Translations under genes and position numbers: made by a program
Shown: piece after piece, positions 1 to 5,553 of the stretch
Layout of the letters: the number at the start of each line of letters is the position of its first letter
Numbering within the stretch: position 1 is the first letter of the stretch
The notes under the pieces: generated by a model
The model's input: the letters and a program-made list of their open reading frames with translations, nothing else
Database searches by the model: none
Told to the model about the DNA's origin: nothing
From: Bacteroidales bacterium
Lineage (GTDB): Bacteria > Bacteroidota > Bacteroidia > Bacteroidales > Bacteroidaceae
DNA length: 5,553 nucleotides
Assembly: GCA_004554665.1 (NCBI GenBank)
Contig: SFKY01000102.1
Coordinates: forward strand, 1 to 5,553
Direction of reading: 5' to 3'

Positions 1-1
1 G

Positions 2-928
2 AGCACGCGCAAGATTACGAGTGCCATGAAGATGGTGGCTTCCTCGAAACTTCATCGTGCTCAGGTGGCCATCCAAAACATGCTGCCTTATGAGAACATG
101 CTTGAGCACATTTTGAAGTCGTTTCTGGTGTCTACCCCCGAGGCGACGAGTCGTTTTCAGAGAGCTCATTCTGAAACCAAGTGTGTGGCTTTGGTGGTTT
201 ATTCCAGCAATAGTTCGCTCTGTGGAGGCTTTAATGCCAATGTGTTGAAGATGTTGGATCAGATAGTGGCTGAGTATCAGGCACAGGGAATCAATGATTT
301 CCTCATCTATCCGATTGGTCGCAAGGTGGCAGAGCGTGTACAGAAGCGTGGATGGAAGGCTGCTGGCAGTTTTGTGGAACTTGCAGACAAGCCCAATGCA
401 CGTGGTTGTGCGCAGATTGCCGAAGAACTGACCCGCAAGTATATCCTCAAGGAGATAGACAAGGTTGAGTTGGTTTACCATCATTTCAAGAGCGCTGGTT
501 CGCAGATATTGACGCGGCGCACATTCCTGCCCATCGATTTGTCTACAGAGAAGATTGGCGCGATGAATGATCGTGATCTCACTTCTAATGTCACTACTGC
601 CAAGGCGCAGGAGTATCTCCGCAAGCGTGATCAGCAGCACAAGCGTGTGGTAGAAGAGGCGGTTCCTCTGAACGACAACTTCATTGTGGAGCCCGATTTA
701 CAGTCGGTACTGCTATCCTTGGTGCCGAAACTGTTGAATCTGATGGTTTATACAGCGTTGCTCGACAGCAATGCCTCCGAACATGCTGCCCGTATGGTGG
801 CCATGCAGACTGCTACGGACAATGCGGATGAACTGCTACGTGTCTTGAAGTTGCAGTACAACAAGAGCCGTCAGGCAGCCATCACCAGCGAATTGCTTGA
901 TATTGTCGGTGGAACAGTAAACAATTAG
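2..928 (+). CDS. atpG: F1Fo ATP synthase gamma subunit (5'-partial)
   Basis: Gamma is the rotating central shaft of the F1 sector; it links proton flow through the membrane c-ring to ATP synthesis on the alpha/beta hexamer, on the cytoplasmic side of the inner membrane. The frame is open from base 2 and reads STRKITSAMKMVASSKLHRAQ, the conserved N-terminal helix of gamma. The ATG at 26 is therefore an internal Met, and the true start lies upstream of the window, probably 12-16 codons away. The conserved CGGFN segment (SSLCGGFNAN) lies about 70 residues after that Met. The C-terminal helix has SEHAARMVAMQTATDNA followed by YNKSRQAAITSELLDIVGG, which is diagnostic of the family. In Bacteroidales the ATP synthase operon runs beta-epsilon-a-c-b-delta-alpha-gamma, so gamma is expected to be last; the terminator 28 bp downstream agrees. 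No frameshift or missing key region is visible. Confidence 0.97.
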   Translation, partial: STRKITSAMKMVASSKLHRAQVAIQNMLPYENMLEHILKSFLVSTPEATSRFQRAHSETKCVALVVYSSNSSLCGGFNANVLKMLDQIVAEYQAQGINDFLIYPIGRKVAERVQKRGWKAAGSFVELADKPNARGCAQIAEELTRKYILKEIDKVELVYHHFKSAGSQILTRRTFLPIDLSTEKIGAMNDRDLTSNVTTAKAQEYLRKRDQQHKRVVEEAVPLNDNFIVEPDLQSVLLSLVPKLLNLMVYTALLDSNASEHAARMVAMQTATDNADELLRVLKLQYNKSRQAAITSELLDIVGGTVNN

Positions 929-956
929 CGTCTCATACGCATTCCTCATTTTTTCT

Positions 957-997
957 AAAGCAGCGATCTGGCATTATAGCAGGTCGCTGTTTTTTTT
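957..997 (+). terminator. Intrinsic terminator after atpG
   Basis: CAGCGATCTG (961-970) pairs with CAGGTCGCTG (980-989) over 10 bp with one G-U wobble and a 9-nt loop. It is followed at once by eight T (990-997). Upstream AAA (957-959) can extend the stem into the T run. It lies 28 bp past the atpG stop and is the likely 3' end of the ATP synthase operon. Confidence 0.92.
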
Positions 998-1065
998 CAT
1001 GAAGCCTATTTTGTAGCAGTCGCTCTTCGCACATTGTGATAAGCCATTTGAATATTTTCTGATGA

Positions 1066-1100
1066 TTTGTGTAGCATTTGGTAAAATATTCGTAACTTCG
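1066..1100 (+). promoter_or_regulatory. Putative Bacteroidales-type promoter for the kinase-RapZ gene
   Basis: TAACTTCG at 1093-1100 matches the Bacteroidetes -7 consensus TAnnTTTG with one change (TTCG for TTTG). The -33 element is uncertain: TTTG at 1066-1069 is 23 nt upstream (slightly long) and TTTG at 1077-1080 is only 12 nt away (too short). Transcription from here would give a leader of roughly 15 nt before the ATG at 1121. The preceding terminator means this gene needs its own promoter, which supports the call. Confidence 0.55.
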
Positions 1101-1120
1101 CACATGGAAAATAATTCACA

Positions 1121-2683
1121 ATGGAAAAACTCTTAGCGCTCTATCAGTCTTGGCGAGGTGAATCTCCGCTCAAGATAGACTCTCTTCCGGGAGCAGGAAG
1201 CAATAGGTCATATTATCGCATCACAGGGACAGACGGCCGTACCGTGATCGGTGTGGTGGGAACCAGCAGGGATGAGAACCATGCCTTTATCTACCTCACC
1301 CATCATTTCAACACCCGCATGCTGCCGGTGCCTGAGATTCTGGCTGTCAGTGATGATGAGGTGCGCTATTTACAGACCGATTTAGGATCCACTTCCCTAT
1401 TCGATGCCCTTAGAGGCGGACGCGAGGCAGGCGGGCGATACACCCAGAAAGAGCGACAGCTGCTGGTGGAGACCATACGCGAACTGCCCAATGTGCAGAT
1501 GCGGGGGGCACGTGGACTTGACTGGTCACAGTGCTATCCGCAGCCAGAATTTAATGTAGAGAGTGTACTCTTCGATCTCAATTATTTTAAGTATTGTTTT
1601 CTCAAAGCCACCGAGCTTGACTTCCATGAGTTGAAACTGGAAGCCAATTTCCGCATGTTCGCCAAAGACCTCACGGCCGAGCCTTCCGAGAGTTTCCTCT
1701 ACCGCGATTTTCAGGCACGCAATGTGATGCTCGATGCCGACGGACATCCACACTTTATTGATTATCAGGGAGGGCGTAAAGGTCCCTATTATTACGATCT
1801 GGCATCATTCCTATGGCAGGCTTCAGCCAAATATCCCGCCAAATTGCGCCGCGAACTGATTTATGAGTATTATGAGTCGCTCAAAAACTATACTGAGGTG
1901 CCTACGGTGCGCCATTTTGCCTATCGATTAGGGCTCTTTGTCCTTTTCCGTACCTTACAGGTGCTGGGGGCTTACGGTTTCAGAGGTTATTTTGAACGCA
2001 AAAAACACTTCTTAGACAGCATCCCGGCCGCGATGGACAACCTGCGCGAGCTGCTCAAGCTGCGCCACATGTATCCCTATCCCTATCTCATGGATATGCT
2101 GCAGCGCCTCACAGAGCTGCCCCGCTTTACCCGAATCGACTCGGTGGCCACCACTCGTTCGGATGGCTACAAGACCTCGCCGGTCAATGTCTATCCCGCC
2201 CATCCCCAAGATGGTCCCGCCACTTTTTCCCGATACGATGGTCGCGGGCCGTTAGTGGTGCGCGTCTTCAGTTTCTCTTATCGAAAGGGAATCCCGGAAG
2301 ACGAGTCGGGCAATGGTGGAGGTTATGTCTTCGATTGTCGAAGCACCCACAATCCTGGGCGCTATGAGCCTTACAAGAAACTTACCGGACTTGACGAGCC
2401 TGTCATCCGTTTCCTTGAGGATGATGGCGAGATACTCACTTTCCTCGACAGTGTCTACAAGTTGGCCGATGCCCACGTACATCGATATTTGCAGCGTGGT
2501 TTCACCTCACTCATGTTTTCTTTCGGATGTACCGGAGGCCAACATCGCAGCGTGTACAGTGCGCAGCATTTGGCCGAGCATATACACGACAAGTTTGGCA
2601 TCGAGGTCCATGTTTGCCATCGCGAACAAGGAATTCACCAAACCTTTGCTGCAAAAGCACAGACCACAGAGGCTGCAGACTAA
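1121..2683 (+). CDS. APH-fold (AmgK-like) kinase fused to a RapZ C-terminal domain
   Basis: The 520-residue cytoplasmic protein has two domains. Residues 1 to about 330 are an aminoglycoside-phosphotransferase-type kinase. A glycine-rich nucleotide loop (PGAGSNRSYYRI, about 23-34) comes first, then the catalytic loop YRDFQARN (194-201, D196 the presumed base, Tyr replacing the usual His of HxD), then metal-binding DYQGG (D214). This pattern resembles AmgK, the anomeric MurNAc/GlcNAc kinase of cell-wall recycling. Residues about 377-503 match the C-terminal domain of RapZ/YvcJ: FSFSYRKGIP, FDCRSTHNPGR (404-414) and GCTGGQHRSV (469-478). In E. coli RapZ this domain binds glucosamine-6-phosphate and carries RNA-binding activity. 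The P-loop kinase half of true RapZ is absent, so the label 'RNase adapter RapZ' would mislead. Inference: it phosphorylates an amino sugar and may be tuned by a sugar phosphate. No MurU-like nucleotidyltransferase lies alongside. The start ATG follows an A/T-rich leader without Shine-Dalgarno, normal for this group; the gene stands alone between a terminator and a convergent neighbour. Confidence 0.88.
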   Translation: MEKLLALYQSWRGESPLKIDSLPGAGSNRSYYRITGTDGRTVIGVVGTSRDENHAFIYLTHHFNTRMLPVPEILAVSDDEVRYLQTDLGSTSLFDALRGGREAGGRYTQKERQLLVETIRELPNVQMRGARGLDWSQCYPQPEFNVESVLFDLNYFKYCFLKATELDFHELKLEANFRMFAKDLTAEPSESFLYRDFQARNVMLDADGHPHFIDYQGGRKGPYYYDLASFLWQASAKYPAKLRRELIYEYYESLKNYTEVPTVRHFAYRLGLFVLFRTLQVLGAYGFRGYFERKKHFLDSIPAAMDNLRELLKLRHMYPYPYLMDMLQRLTELPRFTRIDSVATTRSDGYKTSPVNVYPAHPQDGPATFSRYDGRGPLVVRVFSFSYRKGIPEDESGNGGGYVFDCRSTHNPGRYEPYKKLTGLDEPVIRFLEDDGEILTFLDSVYKLADAHVHRYLQRGFTSLMFSFGCTGGQHRSVYSAQHLAEHIHDKFGIEVHVCHREQGIHQTFAAKAQTTEAAD

Positions 2684-2717
2684 TATTGTCTTGTACTGCC
2701 TATATCCATACACACAT

Positions 2718-2757
2718 CGTGCGCGCTTTCCTTGGTTGTAAAGGACAGGCGCGCACG
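2718..2757. terminator. GC-rich stem-loop, possible bidirectional transcript end
   Basis: CGTGCGCGC (2718-2726) and GCGCGCACG (2749-2757) form a perfect 9-bp stem. After a small internal loop, TCCTT (2729-2733) pairs with AAGGA (2741-2745) around a 7-nt loop. It lies 35 bp past the kinase-RapZ stop, between convergent genes, where a terminator would be expected. No T tract follows it on either strand, so it is not a classic intrinsic terminator. It could instead stabilise 3' ends. Confidence 0.45.
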
Positions 2758-2785
2758 GCAGGTTTATAGTCAGAGGCTTGTCAGC

Positions 2786-2797
2786 TTTGTCGACAAA
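2786..2797. repeat. 12-bp perfect palindrome
   Basis: TTTGTCGACAAA is its own reverse complement. It overlaps a second possible hairpin on the minus-strand RNA, in which GGTTTGTC (2799-2792) pairs with GACAAGCC (2782-2775) over 8 bp with one G-U pair. Before the element inserted, this would have lain about 30-50 nt past the receptor stop codon, so it may belong to the receptor's original 3' UTR. A binding site is also possible; nothing in the window decides. Confidence 0.35.
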
Positions 2798-2821
2798 CCA
2801 TATTCCAACACGATAATTACG

Positions 2822-2826
2822 CTAAA
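2822..2826. repeat. Target-site duplication, left copy (CTAAA)
   Basis: CTAAA lies directly outside the left arm of the 162-bp palindromic element and is identical to the five bases directly outside the right arm (2989-2993). This is the signature expected from transposase-mediated insertion. Confidence 0.7.
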
Positions 2827-2988
2827 CCCAAATCGGCCATTAGACTATTATGCGCTAACAAACTCTCTTTTTGTCATCTGCCTTTCCGTTTTTCGGTTAC
2901 AATGGCCCCCCATTGCGCCCTCAAAACGTAGAGAGATCTGTTCAAAAACAAGAGTTGTTATCATCATAACGCTAATGACCGATTTGGG
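2827..2988. mobile_element. 162-bp foldback MITE-like element
   Basis: The ends are inverted repeats: 2827-2843 reads CCCAAATCGGCCATTAG, and the reverse complement of 2972-2988 reads CCCAAATCGGTCATTAG (16 of 17 identical). Similarity continues inward with small gaps through TTATG, TAACA, ACTCT and TTTTTG, giving arms at 2827-2873 and 2943-2988. It persists through CGTTTT (2887-2892) / AAAACG (2923-2928) to a perfect central hairpin, CAATGG-CCCC-CCATTG (2900-2915). The hairpin centre coincides with the midpoint of the element, so the whole unit is one imperfect palindrome. Direct repeats CTAAA flank it exactly. It carries no transposase and no credible ORF, so it would need a transposase supplied in trans. 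The parent family is unknown; a 5-bp duplication with CCC-ending repeats would be compatible with IS1380-type elements of Bacteroidetes, but this is a guess. It follows directly on the receptor stop codon and would form a long hairpin in the 3' end of that mRNA. Alternative: an elaborate 3'-UTR structure whose flanking repeat is chance. Confidence 0.78.
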
Positions 2989-2993
2989 CTAAA
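2989..2993. repeat. Target-site duplication, right copy (CTAAA)
   Basis: This is the second copy of the 5-bp direct repeat flanking the palindromic element. On the minus strand it reads TTTAG and contains the TAG stop codon of the receptor gene, so duplication of the target kept the reading frame and stop intact. Confidence 0.7.
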
Positions 2994-5325
2994 TGAACAG
3001 CTTCATTCCCACGAAATAGGTACGGGGCTGCGTGGGTCCGTAGAAGTAGCCCGAATCACGGTATGTGCCGCGGTCCAGATCGCGCTGGAAGGCGTTAAAC
3101 ATATTTTGCACACCGCCGTTAACCTGCAGTTTTACATGATCGTTCAAAACAAACGTGTATGCCAACTTTGCTGTCAGCTCCATAAACTGCGGCGTGTGTA
3201 CCATCTCGTCTTGTTCAATATACGTATAGGGGAAGTCGACCGGTATATCATCGGTGGGGGCGAAGTGAGGTACATGCATCCGACCCGTGTAGATGCCCGA
3301 CAGCGACAGGTCGAGTCTCCGCAGCGGTTGTGCCGTCAGCGTGAAGTAGCCATACACATTGGGCGTGCGGGGCATATCGCGCACGGCCTCTACCTCCGGA
3401 TTCTCACTCCATATCGTAGGCTGCTTGTAGCGGCTACGTTGCAGCGTCAGTCCCACCTGGGCGGAGAAAGTGTTGCCGTGTGCGGCCTTGCCGTCAAGGT
3501 TTATGCCATATACCGTGGCACCGCTTCCGTTGCGTCGTTCCTGTATGCTGTTGCCCTGCTCGTCGCTTCCCACATTCTGTAGGTAGAACACGTCGTCCAG
3601 TGTGGTATAGAATGCCTCGGCCAACAGGTTGAACTGGAAATGGCCTGCATTGAATGTCCAGTCTACCGACCCGCTGAAACTGTTGGAACGCTCCGGAGTC
3701 AGCCCCTCTGCCAGTTGGATGAGTACACCTTCGCCACCCACAGCCGTCACGTGCAGGTCTTCATCGTATGCCTGCGGCGCACGGAATCCGGTAGACCAAG
3801 TCAGCCGGGTCTGCACTTGTTGTGACGGCTTCCACATCAGGTTCACGCGCGGGCTCAAGATGGGATTGTCTATCAGGTTGTGGTCATCCAGCCGCAGGCC
3901 TGCCAGCAGTGTGAGCGTGCCGAGTTTCCATTCCGATTGTGCAAAGGCGCTCGCTATCCGCACGTCCTGCTTCAGGTCACGCCCGTAGCCCACCATGATG
4001 TCGTGCAGCGCATTGTACTGGTACTCCAACCCCGTGGTGAGTGTGGCAGGGGCAAAAAACAGCCGACCCAACTTGCCCGTATAGGTGGCACCGCCCACAT
4101 AGGTCAGGTCCTTGGTCTTGCCGTATGCATCCGGGTTCTGTTGCGCACCGTAGTAGCTGTTGCGGTCTACATGCTGTATCGACGAGTACACCGTCAGCTT
4201 GTGCGCATACTCGCGCCAGTACAGGTCGTAGTTCACGCCGCCACTGTTGATGATATGCCTCGTCTGCTCGGTGATGTCGGTCAGGAAAGGCTCTTGGTCA
4301 AACTTGTTTCCACCTCTTCTGAACTCGTTGGTGGTATGGTACTCTATGCCCAGACGGCTGAGCGCGGTGGGGCGGTAGTAGGCACGCAGGCCGAAGGTGT
4401 GTGTGTTGAGCTTGCCGAGTTCGGAGAATCCATCATTGTCAGCATCGTAGGGCATACGGTTGCGGTAACTCTCATAGAGCGCCAATCCGTATACGTTGTC
4501 TTTAGACACGATAGAGGCATTCGCCCCCACATACTCCTCCCAGGCATCTTTGCCGACACACGAGAGGGTGGACGAGAGCTGAAACGAGTTGTTTACGGGG
4601 TCTTTGGTGATGATGTTGATGGTTCCGCCCACGGCGTTGGCGCCAAAGAGGGCTGAGCCTCCGCCACGTACCACCTCCACACGGTCAATCATGCTTACCG
4701 GAATCTGCTCCAGCCCATATACGCCCGATAGGGCACTCACCACCGGTCTGCTGTTGATGAGTATCTGTGAGTAAGGGCCTTCCAGACCGTTGATGCGTAC
4801 CTGTGGAAATCCACAGTTCTGGCAGTTGTTCTCCACGCGCAATCCCGACTGGTAGCTGAGCGATTTGGCCAGATCGGTAGAGTTGACCGTCTCAAAGAGC
4901 TTGCCGCCCAATATGTTGACCATCACCGGCGCGTCGCGTCGGCTTACCTCGTTTCGGTTGGCCGAAACCACCACCTCTCCGGTCTTGAACGATGCGTCTT
5001 CCATGACAAAATGCAGGTCTGTCGTGTAGTCCCGGCTCACGGTCACCCGCTTCTCCTGGGTCTCGTAGCCCAACAGTTGCACCCGTAGCGTGTAGGTTCC
5101 CTCTTTCAGCCGGTCGAAGACAAACTTACCCTCCGCATCCGATACCGTGCCTTGTTTCGTCTCCACGATAAAGATGGTGGCGTGAGAAAGGTTTTCTTCC
5201 GTCGTCTTGTCTATCACGTGTCCCGTTACCCTGTTTCCATGCTTTACGGGTTCGGTCGATTCGGCAATCACTGTCGTCTTGGCACTCACGAGCATGGCCA
5301 TGAGAAAAATCATCAGTCTTTTCAT
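2989..5325 (-). CDS. TonB-dependent outer-membrane receptor
   Basis: The 778-residue protein is complete. Residues 1-21 form a signal peptide (MKRL, hydrophobic core, likely cleavage after VIA). Residues about 33-110 are a carboxypeptidase-regulatory-like beta-sandwich (VTGHVIDKTTEENLSHATI, GYETQEKRV), a common N-terminal extension in Bacteroidetes receptors. A TonB-box-like GEVVVSA sits at 116-122. The plug spans about 130-240, with RINGLEGPYSQILINSRPV, IDRVEVVRGGGSALFGANAVGGTINIIT and an unusual CQNC (168-171). The remainder is the 22-strand barrel, with GFRAPQAYDEDLHV (513-526) and terminal FVGMKLFI. Such receptors import scarce ligands into the periplasm using TonB/ExbBD energy. The length (not about 1000 residues) and the lack of a SusD partner argue against glycan SusC. 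The architecture is CirA/BtuB-like; the ligand (iron chelate, heme, corrinoid or another metal complex) cannot be told from sequence. There is no cobalamin riboswitch in its short leader. The start ATG is chosen for the signal peptide and the A-rich upstream sequence. A mobile element adjoins its stop codon. Confidence 0.93.
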   Translation of the reverse strand: MKRLMIFLMAMLVSAKTTVIAESTEPVKHGNRVTGHVIDKTTEENLSHATIFIVETKQGTVSDAEGKFVFDRLKEGTYTLRVQLLGYETQEKRVTVSRDYTTDLHFVMEDASFKTGEVVVSANRNEVSRRDAPVMVNILGGKLFETVNSTDLAKSLSYQSGLRVENNCQNCGFPQVRINGLEGPYSQILINSRPVVSALSGVYGLEQIPVSMIDRVEVVRGGGSALFGANAVGGTINIITKDPVNNSFQLSSTLSCVGKDAWEEYVGANASIVSKDNVYGLALYESYRNRMPYDADNDGFSELGKLNTHTFGLRAYYRPTALSRLGIEYHTTNEFRRGGNKFDQEPFLTDITEQTRHIINSGGVNYDLYWREYAHKLTVYSSIQHVDRNSYYGAQQNPDAYGKTKDLTYVGGATYTGKLGRLFFAPATLTTGLEYQYNALHDIMVGYGRDLKQDVRIASAFAQSEWKLGTLTLLAGLRLDDHNLIDNPILSPRVNLMWKPSQQVQTRLTWSTGFRAPQAYDEDLHVTAVGGEGVLIQLAEGLTPERSNSFSGSVDWTFNAGHFQFNLLAEAFYTTLDDVFYLQNVGSDEQGNSIQERRNGSGATVYGINLDGKAAHGNTFSAQVGLTLQRSRYKQPTIWSENPEVEAVRDMPRTPNVYGYFTLTAQPLRRLDLSLSGIYTGRMHVPHFAPTDDIPVDFPYTYIEQDEMVHTPQFMELTAKLAYTFVLNDHVKLQVNGGVQNMFNAFQRDLDRGTYRDSGYFYGPTQPRTYFVGMKLFI

Positions 5326-5345
5326 ATTTTTGCATGTGTTGTATG

Positions 5346-5372
5346 TTTCGGAGCAAACTACAATCCCCGAAA
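5346..5372 (-). other. Leader stem-loop of the receptor mRNA
   Basis: TTTCGG and CCGAAA (5346-5351 with 5367-5372) form a 6-bp stem with a 15-nt loop, placed between the predicted transcription start and the receptor ATG. It is too small for a known riboswitch class. It may protect the 5' end or be incidental. Confidence 0.35.
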
Positions 5373-5381
5373 AATGCGATG

Positions 5382-5408
5382 CAAAGTTACTGAAAAAACA
5401 GGAATCAA
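5382..5408 (-). promoter_or_regulatory. Bacteroidales-type promoter for the TonB receptor
   Basis: On the minus strand TAACTTTG (5389-5382), followed by C, is an exact match to the Bacteroidetes -7 consensus TAnnTTTG. A TTG (5408-5406) lies 16 nt upstream as a possible -33 element; the spacing is a little short, so that half is weaker. The predicted start of transcription near 5376 leaves a leader of about 50 nt before the ATG. No Shine-Dalgarno is present, as usual in this group. Confidence 0.72.
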
Positions 5409-5553
5409 TCTTTTCTCATACCCTACCCAAAAATCGGTATTTTTCCCACGCCCCTCCTCAAATGCTTCATGCTTTTAGGTGAATATCATACTTTTTTCAT
5501 ATCATACGATAATGAATCGACAATCACAAATCAGTAATGGAAAACAGGGTTAG
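5390..5553. other. Non-coding region upstream of the receptor gene
   Basis: No gene is supported here. It holds an A/T palindrome, AAAAAT-CGGT-ATTTTT (5429-5444), set between C-rich flanks, and further out the ATATCATAC direct repeat. An ATG at 5537 opens a plus-strand frame (MENRV) that runs off the window, and could be the start of a divergent gene, but five codons cannot establish this. A 13-codon frame, 5512-5553, ends exactly at the window edge and is probably chance. Confidence 0.5.
5483..5507. repeat. ATATCATAC direct repeat with overlapping dyad
   Basis: ATATCATAC occurs at 5483-5491 and again at 5499-5507, with starts 16 bp apart. The second copy overlaps an imperfect dyad at 5496-5516, in which TTCATATC pairs with GATAATGAA with one bulged base. 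Paired repeats like this can be regulator sites, here for the receptor gene or for a gene beyond the window. The sequence is A/T-rich, so chance is a real alternative. Confidence 0.35.

Larger units (their letters stand above)
2684..2826. other. Non-coding spacer between convergent genes, left part
   Basis: This is the original spacer between the kinase-RapZ gene and the convergent receptor gene, before insertion of the element at 2827-2988. It holds the GC-rich stem-loop and the small palindrome listed separately. I see no convincing protein or RNA gene: open frames crossing it have no recognisable motif and no promoter. There is no T-rich intrinsic terminator on either strand, so how the two convergent transcripts end is unclear. 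Confidence 0.6.

Noticed and set aside
26..28. ATG at 26 as the start of atpG
   Set aside because: The codons before it encode the conserved STRKITSA of gamma subunits, so the true start is outside the window.
2071..2090. Short tandem TATCCC repeats in the kinase-RapZ gene
   Set aside because: They simply encode YPYPY in a continuous frame; three short units do not indicate an expanding or phase-variable tract.
1121..2683. Calling this gene a true RapZ RNase adapter or an aminoglycoside-resistance gene
   Set aside because: The N-terminal P-loop domain of RapZ is missing, and the kinase half resembles AmgK-type sugar kinases rather than resistance APH enzymes (YRDFQARN in place of the usual HxDxxxxN).
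2313..2741. 142-codon plus-strand frame overlapping the end of the kinase-RapZ gene
   Set aside because: It lies in another frame of the conserved RapZ domain, its translation is low-complexity and unrelated to any family, and the RapZ motifs in the main frame are intact.
2732..2992. 86-codon plus-strand frame across the convergent spacer
   Set aside because: It runs through the hairpin and the palindromic element, has no promoter or motif, and ends just past the receptor stop codon; it looks like chance.
3880..4656. 258-codon open frame on the plus strand inside the receptor gene
   Set aside because: It is antisense to a well-supported TonB receptor, has no recognisable domain, promoter or start context, and is the usual by-product of a GC-richer coding strand.
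5326..5381. Cobalamin or other known riboswitch in the receptor leader
   Set aside because: The predicted leader is only about 50 nt, with one 6-bp stem-loop, and has no B12-box-like sequence.
1..5553. CRISPR array, tRNA or rRNA genes, phage or defence system
   Set aside because: I saw no regularly spaced repeats, no tRNA cloverleaf or rRNA sequence, and no recognisable phage or defence proteins in any frame.

Overview
The window looks like chromosomal DNA of a Bacteroidales bacterium (Bacteroides/Prevotella-like; I cannot name a genus). Signs are the atpG sequence followed by a terminator (gamma is last in the Bacteroidales ATP synthase operon), start codons preceded by A/T-rich sequence rather than Shine-Dalgarno sites, TAnnTTTG-type -7 promoter elements, and a TonB receptor with an N-terminal carboxypeptidase-regulatory-like domain.

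Layout: (1) 2-928 (+), the 3' part of atpG, cut by the window edge and closed by a strong intrinsic terminator at 957-997. (2) 1121-2683 (+), an uncharacterised two-domain protein: an APH-fold small-molecule kinase resembling the AmgK amino-sugar kinases, fused to a RapZ C-terminal domain, with its own promoter. (3) 2684-2988, a 305-bp gap between convergent genes. It holds a GC-rich stem-loop (2718-2757), a 12-bp palindrome and, at 2827-2988, a 162-bp element. (4) 2989-5325 (-), a complete TonB-dependent outer-membrane receptor. (5) 5326-5553, the receptor's promoter and leader plus about 160 bp of non-coding sequence with several small motifs.

The most notable find is the 162-bp element at 2827-2988. 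It is one imperfect palindrome from end to end: 17-bp terminal arms matching at 16 of 17 positions, clear similarity continuing inward, and a perfect hairpin exactly at its centre. It is flanked by a 5-bp direct repeat, CTAAA. This is the structure of a foldback MITE (non-autonomous mobile element). It abuts the stop codon of the receptor gene, and the target duplication contains that stop codon, so insertion left the protein intact but replaced its 3' UTR.

The three genes do not form one pathway. ATP synthase is housekeeping. The kinase-RapZ fusion points to amino-sugar or cell-wall recycling coupled to sensing of a phosphorylated sugar (inference). The receptor points to TonB-driven uptake of a scarce nutrient such as iron, heme or a cobalamin-like compound, with the substrate unresolved.
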